Assembly: GCF_000721495.1 (NCBI RefSeq)
Contig: NZ_JOHY01000011.1
Location: 62,001 to 126,000, forward strand
Length of the DNA: 64,000 bases
Direction: 5' to 3'
Source: Streptomyces sp. NRRL F-5123
GTDB taxonomy: Bacteria; Actinomycetota; Actinomycetes; Streptomycetales; Streptomycetaceae
The notes under the pieces are model-generated. The model was not told where the DNA came from. It searched no databases and was given only the letters and a program-made list of their open reading frames with translations. Both the position numbers and the translations under genes were made by a program. Below, one piece after another: positions 51,043 to 58,826 of the stretch (position 1 is the first letter of the stretch; the number at the start of each line of letters is the position of its first letter).

Positions 51043-51428
51043 AGGTCGGGATCCCGCTTGTGGAGCACGGCGCCGCTGATCACCATCTCCATGAGTACGC
51101 AGTCGTGTTCGTCGTCCGTTCCCCCGTACCGTTCGGGGTCACGCTCCACCACAGCGCGGGTGATCCGCCGACCACCGCCGTCCGCCGGGGCGAAGGTCGC
51201 CTCGAAGATTCCGTAGCCGGTCCAGCTCCGGTGGATGAAGAGGACATCGCCTTCCGCGAAGACGTCCCACCTGTCCTCCATCTCCTGAGAGATGTAGCCG
51301 CGCTGGATTCGCTCCCACTCCTCGTCCGACCAGACCGTCGGGGGCAGTTCCTCCAGCGGGTGCGGAGTGGATATCGGGAGGGTCGGCATGGCGAAGGAGG
51401 ACCGGGTCGCGGGTACGTCGGCGGGCAT
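50937..51428 (-). CDS. hypothetical protein, antisense to truncated neighbours
   Basis: The protein is 163 aa, cytosolic, with no recognised family. Acidic and Trp-rich: PTVWSDEEWERIQRGYISQE, DRWDVFAEGDVLFIHRSWTG, YGIFEATFAP and DEHDCVLMEMVISGAVLHKR. Similar stand-alone proteins occur in streptomycetes, sometimes as the tail of ADP-ribosylglycohydrolase-like proteins; I cannot name it. Its coding pattern is strong, whereas the two plus-strand frames that flank and overlap it are incomplete. It may have been brought in by the rearrangement that cut them. The ATG at 51428 has no strong ribosome-binding site. Confidence 0.7.
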   Translation of the reverse strand: MPADVPATRSSFAMPTLPISTPHPLEELPPTVWSDEEWERIQRGYISQEMEDRWDVFAEGDVLFIHRSWTGYGIFEATFAPADGGGRRITRAVVERDPERYGGTDDEHDCVLMEMVISGAVLHKRDPDLYERWVELRRREPGSTTDARAGLVLRADVGPREDS

Positions 51429-51433
51429 GCCGC

Positions 51434-51613
51434 GATCGTACGGAGGTCAGGGAGGACGGGAGCCCCCGCACGGCAGCCGAGTACGCCGACGTCCTCCTGG
51501 CGCTCGCTCATCTGCTCCTGTCCGACCCGCGTCACTTCTTCCGGTCCTACTCCACCACCGAGATCGGCCGCATGATGGCCGCCCCGTCCACCAGGAGCGT
51601 CCCCGCCCCATGA
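51434..51613 (+). pseudogene. 3' remnant of a gene without start codon
   Basis: This frame reads DRTEVREDGSPRTAAEYADV, then LLALAHLLLSDPRHFFRSYS and TTEIGRMMAAPSTRSVPAP, with natural helix-like composition and strong coding bias. No ATG, GTG or TTG occurs in the frame before it, and further upstream it is antisense to the 51428 gene. Its TGA overlaps the next ATG (ATGA at 51610-51613), as in true operons. It seems to be the tail of a gene whose front was lost. I do not recognise its family. Confidence 0.5.
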
Positions 51614-51846
51614 GCGACACCATCCGCTTCCGCGTCAAGGGCGCCACCGAGTCCTGCGACGTCCGCGTGCTGCGCGTCACCGAGTACCCGGGCTTCGAGG
51701 CCCTGCTGGACGGCGAGGGGCCCGCCAACGTCAACCCGAACGCCACCCGCGAGCAGCAGCTCGTGAACATCCGCTCCACCTACGGGCCGGAGAAGGAAGC
51801 CCTCGGGGCGCTTGCCATCCAGATCACCCTGATCGACGGCCGCTGA
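51610..51846 (+). CDS. ASCH-domain protein, C-terminal half only
   Basis: The protein is 78 aa. The sequence from DTIRFRVKGATESCDVRVLR through TEYPGFEALLDGEGPANVNP and LVNIRSTYGPEKEALGALAI follows the second half of ASCH domains (PUA-like RNA-binding fold): a beta strand after the GDTIRF turn, the YxxFEALLxxEG helix and the YGPEKEALGALAI end. The first half of the fold, which carries the GxKTxExR ligand-pocket residues, is missing. So the protein is truncated and probably not active as an ASCH protein, unless it works in a complex. The gene start overlaps the stop of the remnant upstream. Confidence 0.6.
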   Translation: MSDTIRFRVKGATESCDVRVLRVTEYPGFEALLDGEGPANVNPNATREQQLVNIRSTYGPEKEALGALAIQITLIDGR

Positions 51847-51899
51847 CCGACCGCCCCAGTGGCCCGACGACGGCCCCCTCGTCCGACCAGACCGGCAAC

Positions 51900-51935
51900 G
51901 GCCCCGCCGCCCGGGGAAGTTCGGGCGGCGGGGCC
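51900..51935. terminator. bidirectional hairpin terminator
   Basis: GGCCCCGCCGCCCG (51900-51913) pairs perfectly with CGGGCGGCGGGGCC (51922-51935) around an 8-base loop. It lies between the convergent ASCH-like gene and the lipoprotein gene ending at 51970. Confidence 0.85.
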
Positions 51936-51969
51936 GATGCGTGGGCGCCCGGCGCGGGGCGCGGCTCGC

Positions 51970-52629
51970 TTACTTCAGCGGGATGTCGAAATTCTTCGCC
52001 GTGATCTTCGTGCCGTCCGACGCGTTCGCCGCGAGGCGCTTGTAGCGCAGGACGAGAGCGGTCTCGTCCTTCTTCGGGGTGAAGACGACCCAGCCGGTCG
52101 TCGACTTGCCCGTTTCCGCGTCCTCCAGCGGGGTGTAGCCCGCCGCCTTGATGTCGTCGTCGAGGATTGTGGTGCTCGCCTGGTCGATACCGTTCGACTG
52201 GTTCGTCAGGTAGAAGGAACCGGCACCGAAGGTGTCGTAATACTTGGAGCTCGCGGTCACCTTCACGTTGACCAGGACGACGTATTCGTCCTCCAGCGCC
52301 GAGAACTTGCTCTTCGACGCGGCCGAGGGCTGGAAGCCCGAGATGTAGCTGATGACGGTCGCCTTCTCGCCCATCACGTCGTCCGCGAAGGACTTGTTGA
52401 CGGGGACGGGCTTGCCCTGGGCCGCGGTGTCGCCGCCCGCGTCGGTGGCGGAGTCGGTCGGGGCGGGGGCGTCCGTGGTGGGCGCGTCGGTCGTGGCCGG
52501 GGCGGTCGCGGACGGGCTGGAGGTCGTGTCGGACGAGTCGCCCGAGTCGTCGTTGCACGCGGTGAGGAGCGCGCTGCCGGCCATGACGGCGGCGGCGACG
52601 GTGAGAGTGGTGGTGATACGGACGCGCAA
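51970..52629 (-). CDS. DUF4352-type lipoprotein
   Basis: The protein is 219 aa. The signal peptide ends with lipobox LLTAC (Cys about residue 25), followed by a Ser/Thr/Asp/Pro-rich linker to about residue 75. A beta-sandwich domain has KATVISYISGFQPS, EYVVLVNVKVTASSKYYDTF, FYLTNQSNGIDQASTTILDD and TTGWVVFTPKKDETALVLRY, the pattern of DUF4352 (immunoglobulin-like) domains. I use the TTG at 52629 because GGGGGG (52637-52642) lies 7 bases upstream and no ATG/GTG is close. It is attached to the outer face of the membrane; ligand unknown. Confidence 0.8.
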   Translation of the reverse strand: MRVRITTTLTVAAAVMAGSALLTACNDDSGDSSDTTSSPSATAPATTDAPTTDAPAPTDSATDAGGDTAAQGKPVPVNKSFADDVMGEKATVISYISGFQPSAASKSKFSALEDEYVVLVNVKVTASSKYYDTFGAGSFYLTNQSNGIDQASTTILDDDIKAAGYTPLEDAETGKSTTGWVVFTPKKDETALVLRYKRLAANASDGTKITAKNFDIPLK

Positions 52630-52912
52630 GGCAATGCCCCCCGGTTGCGGAAATGCGAGTGCGGGATTCGGGACGGGCCAACCGGCCCGTGCACCCGATC
52701 CGTTGGTACGAGTCGTCATCGACGACGCGTCACTATACACGCAGGTGGAATGCGTACGGCTTCCGCCCCGGTTGTCAAGGTTCCGTGAAGAATTCCGCCC
52801 CGTGTGTCCGATATCCGGAGGGACGAAACTCCGAGTTCGCTGCGACTCCCACCACCCCGGAAAGTAATCGGCCTCCGCGGAAATGAGATTGACGTCACGT
52901 CAGAGAATGTCA
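52630..52912. other. intergenic stretch between lipoprotein and conservon genes
   Basis: It holds no coding-type reading frame. Near 52731-52736 the minus strand has TATAGT, a fair -10 box for the lipoprotein gene, without a matching -35. TGACGTCACGTCA (about 52890-52902) contains the perfect palindrome TGACGTCA. Confidence 0.4.
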
Positions 52913-52951
52913 CACCGGGCCCTCAGAAAAGCTCGGGAGGAGGGCCCGGTG
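52913..52951 (-). terminator. hairpin terminator after the conservon operon
   Basis: CACCGGGCCCT (52913-52923) pairs with AGGGCCCGGTG (52941-52951), an 11-bp perfect stem with a 17-base loop, 22 bases beyond the stop of the last P450 gene. Confidence 0.75.
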
Positions 52952-52973
52952 CGGGGTCCGCGCGGGGCGCGGG

Positions 52974-54230
52974 TCAGCTCGCCGGGGCGGCCGCGGGGCG
53001 GAGCCGGATCGGGACGCGGGACATGTCGTTGCCGATGAACGACGGCTGCGGCACGAGCTGCGCGGTGTCGGCCTCGACGGAGGCGTCCGGGAAGCGTGCG
53101 AAGAAGGCCGGGAGGGCGACCTCGCCCTCCAGCTTGGCCAGCGGCGCGCCCATGCAGTAGTGCATGCCGTAGCCGAAGGTGAGGTGGCTCTTGTCCTCGC
53201 GGTCGATGTCGAAGCTCTCCGCGGATTCGTGCACGCCCGGGTCGCGGCCGTGGGCGCCGAAGCCGATGATGACCGCGTCGCCGGTGCGGATGACGACGCC
53301 CTCGCCGAGGTCGATGTCGGCGGTCGCGTACCGCAGGGGCATGTGCATGATCGGCGGGTGCAGCCGCAGCGTCTCCTCGATCACGTCCGTCCAGCGGGCC
53401 GGGTCGCGCCGCACGGCGGCGAGCTGCCCGGGGTGGGCGATCATCATCCGTATCGCATGGCTGATCATCGCGACGGCGGTCTCGCTGCCCGCGCCGATCA
53501 TCAGGATGAGGGTCGAGATCAGCTCGTTCTCGTCGAGCCGGTCGCCGTCCTCCTCGTGGGCGCCCAGCAGCAGGCTCGTCATGTCGTCGCCCGGCGCGTG
53601 CCGCTTGGTCTCCAGCAGCCGGTACATGGCGGCGCCCATGTCCCGGTTGATGGCCTGGCCCTCCTCCTGGGAGGCCCCGCTCATCGTCAGGACGCGGTCG
53701 ATGACGTCCAGCATCGCGGGGCGCTGGTCGTCGGGGACGCCGAACAGGTCGCATATCAGCCGGGTCGGCACCTGGTAGGCGAAGTCGGCGCGCAGGTCGT
53801 AGAGGGAGCCGGGGGATTCACGCTCGCGCTCCTCCAGGCCGTCGAGCAGGTCGGTGACGATGTCCTGGAGCACCGGCCGCATCGCCTCGATGCGGCGCGG
53901 GGTGAAGGCGCGGCTGATGAGCTGCTTGAGCCGCTGGTGGTCGGGGTCGTCGGAGGTGAACATGCTCTTGACGTCGACCCAGGAGTAGAGCCACGGGATG
54001 GCGCCGGGCACGTAGCCGGGCCAGTTCCTGCGGGCGTCCTTCGAGAGCTGGTCGCCGCTGAGCAGCCTGCGTATGACGTCGCCGCGGGTGACGGACCAGG
54101 CCGTCACGCCCTCGGGGAGCGCCACGCGCACGGCGGGTCCGGCCGCGCGGAGTTCGTCCGCCTGCGCGTACAGGCGGGTCCCGCCGCTCGCGTCGAGTGT
54201 CACGTCGGTACCGGTGGTGCTGCTGGTCAC
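52974..54230 (-). CDS. cvnF: cytochrome P450 (conservon-associated, CYP154/155-like)
   Basis: The protein is 418 aa with all P450 landmarks: I-helix LMIGAGSETAVAMISHAIRM (AGxE/T), K-helix EETLRLHPP (ExxR), and heme loop LTFGYGMHYCMGAPLAKLEG with FGxGxHxC. Bacterial soluble type, needing ferredoxin partners. It is the last gene of the conservon; the GTG at 54230 overlaps the stop of the preceding P450 (GTGA) and has GGAGGT at 5-base spacing. Substrate unknown; CYP154-type enzymes act on steroids and aromatic polyketides. Confidence 0.92.
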   Translation of the reverse strand: MTSSTTGTDVTLDASGGTRLYAQADELRAAGPAVRVALPEGVTAWSVTRGDVIRRLLSGDQLSKDARRNWPGYVPGAIPWLYSWVDVKSMFTSDDPDHQRLKQLISRAFTPRRIEAMRPVLQDIVTDLLDGLEERERESPGSLYDLRADFAYQVPTRLICDLFGVPDDQRPAMLDVIDRVLTMSGASQEEGQAINRDMGAAMYRLLETKRHAPGDDMTSLLLGAHEEDGDRLDENELISTLILMIGAGSETAVAMISHAIRMMIAHPGQLAAVRRDPARWTDVIEETLRLHPPIMHMPLRYATADIDLGEGVVIRTGDAVIIGFGAHGRDPGVHESAESFDIDREDKSHLTFGYGMHYCMGAPLAKLEGEVALPAFFARFPDASVEADTAQLVPQPSFIGNDMSRVPIRLRPAAAPAS

Positions 54231-55483
54231 GCTGTACCTCCATCGGTTGCGGCGGCCCGGATGGCCGCGGCGGACTTCGGGCGGAACGTCACGGGCATCG
54301 CGACCGGGCACTGGTGGAAGGGGCCGTGGCGGAGCTGGATCTCGTCGTCCGTCACGGCCAGCTGCATGTCCCACAGCTGGTCGAGTGCCGTCTCGATGCC
54401 GGTCTGGGCGATCACGGTGGCCTGGCTGATGGCCGGGCAGCGGTGGGGACCGGCGGACCACGCCAGGTGGGAACGGTTCTCGTAGCCCAGGTCCGCGGGC
54501 AGCGACGGGTCGGTGTTCGCCGCGGCGTGGCTGATGAGGATCGGTACGCCGCCGGGCACCGTGATCCCGTGCAGGGTGGTGTCCCTGCGGGCGAAGTGGA
54601 CCGAGAAGTTCGCCATCGGGCTGCGCACCCACAGCGCCTTCTCCAGCGCGCGGCGCACCGTCACGGTGCCGGCGGCCAGCGTGCCGGCGTAGGAGTCGTC
54701 GCCGAGCAGCAGGTGCAGCGCCCAGCCCATCCACGCGGCGGTGGGGATGACGCCGGCGCCGACGGTCGTGTAGAGCTGGTTGAGGGTCTCCTCGTCGCCG
54801 AGCCCGGCGTCGTGGCCGAGCAGCCAGGACGTGAGGTCGTCGCCGGGCTGACGGCGGCGCAGCTGGATCAGCTCGTACAGCAGGCCGGCGTAGTCGATCG
54901 CGCCCTGGGCGGCCTCGGGGCCGGCGCTGATCATCTTCTGGGCGAGGTGCACCATGCGGGTGGCCATCTCGGAGGTGCAGCCCAGCAGGTCGGCGAAGAC
55001 CATCAGCGGCAGGGTGTCGGCGAAGTCGGCCATCATGTCGGCCTCGCCCTGCTCCGCGACCCGCGAGACCAGGGTCAGCGCGCTGCGCCGGGTGACCTCG
55101 CGCAGCCGGTGCGGGCTGATCCGGGCGATGCAGTCGTCCAGGGCCCGGCGCAGCCGCGTGTGGTCCTCGGCGTCGGCGTACAGCACGGAGGCCCGCCAGG
55201 CCATGAGCGGCAGGACGGGGCTGTCCTGCGGGACCTTCCCGGCGTTGAGGTCGGACCACAGCCGGGAGTCCTTGGCGTAGACGGCCGGGTCGTTGAGCAG
55301 GTCGACGGCGGCGCGGCGGCCGGTGACGACGAGCGCGTGCACCCCGGGGGCGATCTCCGCCCAGGCGCCCGCGCCCTGCGCGCGCAGCTGCTCGTAGACC
55401 TCGGCCGAGCGCGCGGCGAACGACTCGCCGTGCAGCACGGGGCACCCCTTCGCGGACAGCGGCAGTTCGGGGGCGCTGGTCAT
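54227..55483 (-). CDS. cvnE: cytochrome P450 lacking the ExxR motif (CYP157-like)
   Basis: The protein is 418 aa, the same length as its neighbour. The K-helix reads RRALEKALWVRSP: the Glu is there but Leu stands in the place of the ExxR Arg, as described for the CYP157 family where the motif is ExxLW. The heme loop is HLAWSAGPHRCPAISQ: Cys is kept, but Phe is replaced by Trp/Ser and the Gly after Cys by Pro. The I-helix has TTVGAGVIPTAAWMGWALHL. The ATG at 55483 overlaps the stop of the GTPase gene (ATGA). It may be a catalytically unusual or sensory P450 in the conservon. Confidence 0.88.
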   Translation of the reverse strand: MTSAPELPLSAKGCPVLHGESFAARSAEVYEQLRAQGAGAWAEIAPGVHALVVTGRRAAVDLLNDPAVYAKDSRLWSDLNAGKVPQDSPVLPLMAWRASVLYADAEDHTRLRRALDDCIARISPHRLREVTRRSALTLVSRVAEQGEADMMADFADTLPLMVFADLLGCTSEMATRMVHLAQKMISAGPEAAQGAIDYAGLLYELIQLRRRQPGDDLTSWLLGHDAGLGDEETLNQLYTTVGAGVIPTAAWMGWALHLLLGDDSYAGTLAAGTVTVRRALEKALWVRSPMANFSVHFARRDTTLHGITVPGGVPILISHAAANTDPSLPADLGYENRSHLAWSAGPHRCPAISQATVIAQTGIETALDQLWDMQLAVTDDEIQLRHGPFHQCPVAMPVTFRPKSAAAIRAAATDGGTA

Positions 55484-56076
55484 GAGGCGGGCTCCAGGCT
55501 GGAACGGGACAGCAGGTGGGAGACGAGCGCGACGAGCACGGACTTGGCCGAGTCGCGCTCGCGGACGTCGCACGTCACCAGCGGCGTCCAGGGGTCCAGG
55601 TCGAGGGCGGTGCGCAGCTCGGCCTCGGTGTAGCGCGGGGCGTTCGGGAATTCGTTGACGGCCAGGACGTAGGAGACCCCGGCCTCCTCCAGGCGCTCCA
55701 TGGCGTCCCAGGACTCGGCGACGCGCCGGGTGTCGACCAGGACGACGCCGCCGAGCGCCCCGTACATCAGGTCCTCGATCATCGAGGCGAACCTGGGCTG
55801 GCCGGGGGTGCCGAACATGTAGAGCACGATGTCGTCGGTGAGGGTGAGGCGGCCGAAGTCGTGGGCGACGGTGGTGGTGTCCTTGTCCTCCAGGCCGCGC
55901 AGGTCGTCGACCAGCTCGCCCGCCCGGGTCAGCTTCTCCTCCGTCGACGCCGGTGCGATCTCCGAGACCGCGCCGACGAAGGTCGTCTTGCCGACGGCGA
56001 ACGGCCCCATCACGACCAGCTTGACCGGGGTCACCCCGGCGTCGAGGTAGTGGCCGTCAGAGCTCTTGGAGTGCAT
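55480..56076 (-). CDS. cvnD: conservon GTPase CvnD
   Basis: A 198-aa small Ras-like GTPase (MglA/CvnD class). P-loop GPFAVGKTT near residue 24, switch/G3 region DIVLYMFGTPGQPRFASMIE, and G4-like AVNEF near residue 140 (NxxF in place of NKxD, common in this class). It acts with the roadblock and DUF742 proteins as a membrane-linked switch. Start ATG 56076 overlaps the DUF742 gene end by 20 bp. Confidence 0.95.
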   Translation of the reverse strand: MHSKSSDGHYLDAGVTPVKLVVMGPFAVGKTTFVGAVSEIAPASTEEKLTRAGELVDDLRGLEDKDTTTVAHDFGRLTLTDDIVLYMFGTPGQPRFASMIEDLMYGALGGVVLVDTRRVAESWDAMERLEEAGVSYVLAVNEFPNAPRYTEAELRTALDLDPWTPLVTCDVRERDSAKSVLVALVSHLLSRSSLEPAS

Positions 56077-56413
56077 TCAGCATCCTCTCCAGCAGCGCCC
56101 TGTCGTGCTTCTGAGCCGCGGGCGCCGGGTTTCGGGCAATGAGGTGGCCGCTGTCGACCAGGTGCGCGGCGATCACCTTCGTGACGGCCCCGGGCAGCTG
56201 GAGATCGGCGCTGACCTCGGCCACCGACAGCGCGCCCGGCAGGCAGTGCTGCATGACGCGGTAGGCGTGCGGGCCGAGGCCGCGCAGCGGCATCTCGCGG
56301 TCGGCGATCAGGATCGTCGCCAGGTCCAGCGACCGGCGGGTGGGCGCGGCATGCCCCTCCGCCGGTGTGTACGGGCGCACCATCCCGGTGCGACGGCGGC
56401 CTCGCGGTGTCAT
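56057..56413 (-). CDS. cvnC: DUF742 protein CvnC
   Basis: The protein is 118 aa, the typical size of DUF742 proteins: MVRPYTPAEGHAAPTRRSLD near the start, then DLATILIADREMPLRGL and HCLPGALSVAEVSADLQLPG, PVTKV-like KVIAAHLVDSGHLIA. It looks like a winged-helix-type adaptor; the function is not established but it is required in conservons. The ATG at 56413 overlaps the roadblock gene stop (ATGA). Confidence 0.94.
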   Translation of the reverse strand: MTPRGRRRTGMVRPYTPAEGHAAPTRRSLDLATILIADREMPLRGLGPHAYRVMQHCLPGALSVAEVSADLQLPGAVTKVIAAHLVDSGHLIARNPAPAAQKHDRALLERMLNALQEL

Positions 56414-56859
56414 GACGTGGCCGCTCCCGGCGCGGCCGCCGCGCGCCTGCGCTCGCGTGCCGAGAGGGCGTCGCGCAGCCCGTTGACGGCCTTGACGGTC
56501 GCGGCGGAGGCGACGGCCACCTCGGGGCTGGTCATCTCGGCGTCGACGGCGACCGCGAGGGCGGTGCCGTGGCCGGCGCTGAAGACCAGGATGCAGTGGT
56601 CGGGCAGGTCGATGATGATGCGGTGCGGTGAGGTGCCCGCTATCTCCGCGAATTCGCTGATGCTCCGGCCCAGCGCGAAGGCCGCGCACGCGTTGGCCGC
56701 GGTCCGCTCGGCCACCGCCCGCTCGATGTCGGAGGTGGCCGCGAGGACCAGGCCGTCGGCTGAGAAGAGCACCGCGTGCAGGACGCCCTTCTCCTTCCTG
56801 AGGTGCTCCAGCACCCAGCTCATGTCGTGGGTGTCGGCGGTGGGCTGCTGCTCAGTCAT
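56410..56859 (-). CDS. cvnB: roadblock/LC7 protein CvnB
   Basis: The protein is 149 aa with a roadblock fold: MSWVLEHLRKEKGVLHAVLF, SADGLVLAATSDIERAVAER, then IDLPDHCILVFSAGHGTALA. It serves as the GTPase-activating partner of CvnD in this type of system (known for MglB). Its ATG at 56859 overlaps the cvnA stop by 8 bp. An Ala-rich C-terminal tail follows the domain. Confidence 0.95.
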   Translation of the reverse strand: MTEQQPTADTHDMSWVLEHLRKEKGVLHAVLFSADGLVLAATSDIERAVAERTAANACAAFALGRSISEFAEIAGTSPHRIIIDLPDHCILVFSAGHGTALAVAVDAEMTSPEVAVASAATVKAVNGLRDALSARERRRAAAAPGAATS

Positions 56860-58273
56860 CGCTGCGCTCTCCTTCGGTGTGCTGGTCCTCGCCGTCGCGG
56901 ATGGCTGCCGCCAGGCCGGCGAAGCCCTCGCCGAACGCCTCGGGGTCCTCCTGCGGGGCTGGTTCCGCGACGGGGCCGGCGGCCGGGTCCGCGGTCCGCG
57001 GCCGGCGCCTGCGGCGCTGCGGCAGGCCGACGCTGCTCTCCGCGCGACCGCCGCCCGCCGGGGCCTCGTCGAGCGCGGGCACGCCCATCGCGGCGCGGGC
57101 CTCGCGGCGTTCGGCCTGCTGCTCCTCCTCCGTCGGCCCGCTGCCGAGGAGTTCGCGGGGCACGTTGAGCACGGCGCGGACACCGCCGTACGGGGAGGTG
57201 GAGCTGACGTCGACCCGGAAGCCGTACGCGGCCATGAGCCGGCCGATCACGGGGAAGCCGAGGCTGAGGGTGTCCGGGACGGTGGTGACGTCCAGCACGG
57301 TCTGCTGCGACAGCAGCCGTTCGGCCTCGCCGCGCTGCTGCGGGCTCATGTTGAGGCCGCTGTCGTCGACGACGACGACCCAGCCGGTCTGCGTCTGCTG
57401 CACCTCGACGAGCACCTTGCCGTCGGAGTAGGAGGTGGCGTTGGACAGCAGCTCGGTGAGCGCGATGGTGACGGGTTCGACGACCCGGCCCTCCACCCAC
57501 ACCCCGCCGCTGATCGGCTCGTGGGTGTAGTGGACGCGCTGGTAGGCGTCGATACGGCCGCGGGCGGACTCCACGATCTCGGCGAACGTGCAGTCGGCGC
57601 GCTGGAGTCCGGGCCAGGAGCCGGCGAGGATGCGCAGCCGCTGGAGGGTGTGCACGGAGCGGGTGAGCGGGTGGTCGATGTTCATCAGCCCCTGCTGGAA
57701 GGCGGTCGCCTCGGGGACCTTGTTCATCTCGTCGATGACCGCCATCTGGCAGCGCACGAGGTACGTCTGCGCCTCGTCCACGAGGTCGCGCACCGAGGCG
57801 CGGGCCGCGAGGCCTATGGACTCGCGGGTCAGCCCTATCGCCTCGGAGCACAGGTCGAGGACGGTGCGGTGGTGGCCGTCGACGGGCATCCCTTCGAGGG
57901 AGGCGTCGAGCAGCCCGGGAAGGGTGATGCCGCGGTGGCCGCGGGCCTGGGTGTCGACCAGCGCCGGCAGCCTGACCTTGGCCAGGTGCTCGATCTCCGC
58001 GGAGAGCGCGGCCGCGTGCCGCTCGGCCTCGCGCAGCCGCACCGCCAGCTCGTCGGCCCGCTTGCCCGCGGCCTTCTCGGCGGCGCGGACGCGCTCCTCC
58101 AGCTCGCCGGTCCTCACGGTGACGGCCTGTTCGGATGCCCGCAGGCGCTCCTCCAGCTGTCCCGCACGGGAATTGGCGGCCCTTTTGGCGCGCGTCTGCG
58201 CGACGAGGCCGGCCGCCGATGCGGCGAATCCGCCGCCCAGCAGCGCGGCAGTGGTCACCAGTGGCTCGATCAT
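56852..58273 (-). CDS. cvnA: conservon sensor kinase-like protein CvnA
   Basis: The protein is 473 aa. One N-terminal membrane segment (LVTTAALLGGGFAASAAGLV) is followed by a coiled coil (about 35-100; QLEERLRASEQAV, LEERVRAAEKAA, LAVRLREAERHA). A dimerisation-like helical region follows, then a HATPase_c domain with ELLSNATSYSDGKVLVEV (N-box), VVVVDDSGLNMSPQQRGEAE and LSLGFPVIGRLMAAYGFRVD. The usual phospho-accepting His box is not obvious, as is typical of CvnA. The C-terminal 100 residues are disordered. It is the first gene of the conservon and probably senses membrane or cytosolic signals to control the GTPase. Confidence 0.93.
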   Translation of the reverse strand: MIEPLVTTAALLGGGFAASAAGLVAQTRAKRAANSRAGQLEERLRASEQAVTVRTGELEERVRAAEKAAGKRADELAVRLREAERHAAALSAEIEHLAKVRLPALVDTQARGHRGITLPGLLDASLEGMPVDGHHRTVLDLCSEAIGLTRESIGLAARASVRDLVDEAQTYLVRCQMAVIDEMNKVPEATAFQQGLMNIDHPLTRSVHTLQRLRILAGSWPGLQRADCTFAEIVESARGRIDAYQRVHYTHEPISGGVWVEGRVVEPVTIALTELLSNATSYSDGKVLVEVQQTQTGWVVVVDDSGLNMSPQQRGEAERLLSQQTVLDVTTVPDTLSLGFPVIGRLMAAYGFRVDVSSTSPYGGVRAVLNVPRELLGSGPTEEEQQAERREARAAMGVPALDEAPAGGGRAESSVGLPQRRRRRPRTADPAAGPVAEPAPQEDPEAFGEGFAGLAAAIRDGEDQHTEGERSDD

Positions 58274-58826
58274 GGGGGGTCCTCGTACGGCGTGGTCAGG
58301 TGAACGGAAGGTCGCGGCCGCCCGCGAATTCCGCGCGGGCAGGGGAGCTGTTCACGCCGTGGTGGGCGAATCCGCGGCCGGCGCCGGGATTGCGCTGCCG
58401 GTCAGAGGGAGATCGTGCCGGCGGGCGCGCCGATAACGGGCGCCGCATCATGACCGAGACTGCACTGTGGAGGCCCAACCTGGTGAGCGTTGACACGTGA
58501 ACCTTTGAGCACGTGCGTACCGTCCGTAACTCGGTGCACACGACGCCGTGCACGATACCACCGGTCGACCGGCACCCGACGAGTTCGGCGACAGTGAATC
58601 CACGAAGGCCGTCCCGCGCCGAAATCACAGGAATGACGTGAGCACAAACAGCCTCAATCCTGGCGCTGCTGACGGGCCGTCGGCACGCCGAATTCCAGCC
58701 ATTCGTGGCCGATTCCGGCCGATACGAAATCTCGCGTACGGGCTGCCCGGCGGATCAGGAATTACCCGAAGCGGACAACGGATTGACCTCCCATTTCCCG
58801 CCGGGGAGAACCGGGGAGAAACGGCC
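58274..58826. other. 553-bp intergenic stretch upstream of cvnA
   Basis: It contains no coding-type frame. It must hold the conservon promoter (minus strand) and the end of the dprE2 transcript. Seen here: CCGGTCGACCGG (58561-58572, perfect 12-bp palindrome), CACGTGAACC and GCACGTGCG (58494-58516, E-box-like CACGTG). The base composition is lower in GC around 58680-58800. I could not fix -35/-10 boxes. Confidence 0.45.

Noticed and set aside
58450..58500. 16-codon ORF beginning MTETALWRPN upstream of cvnA
   Set aside because: No ribosome-binding site, and it lies antisense within the expected conservon promoter region.
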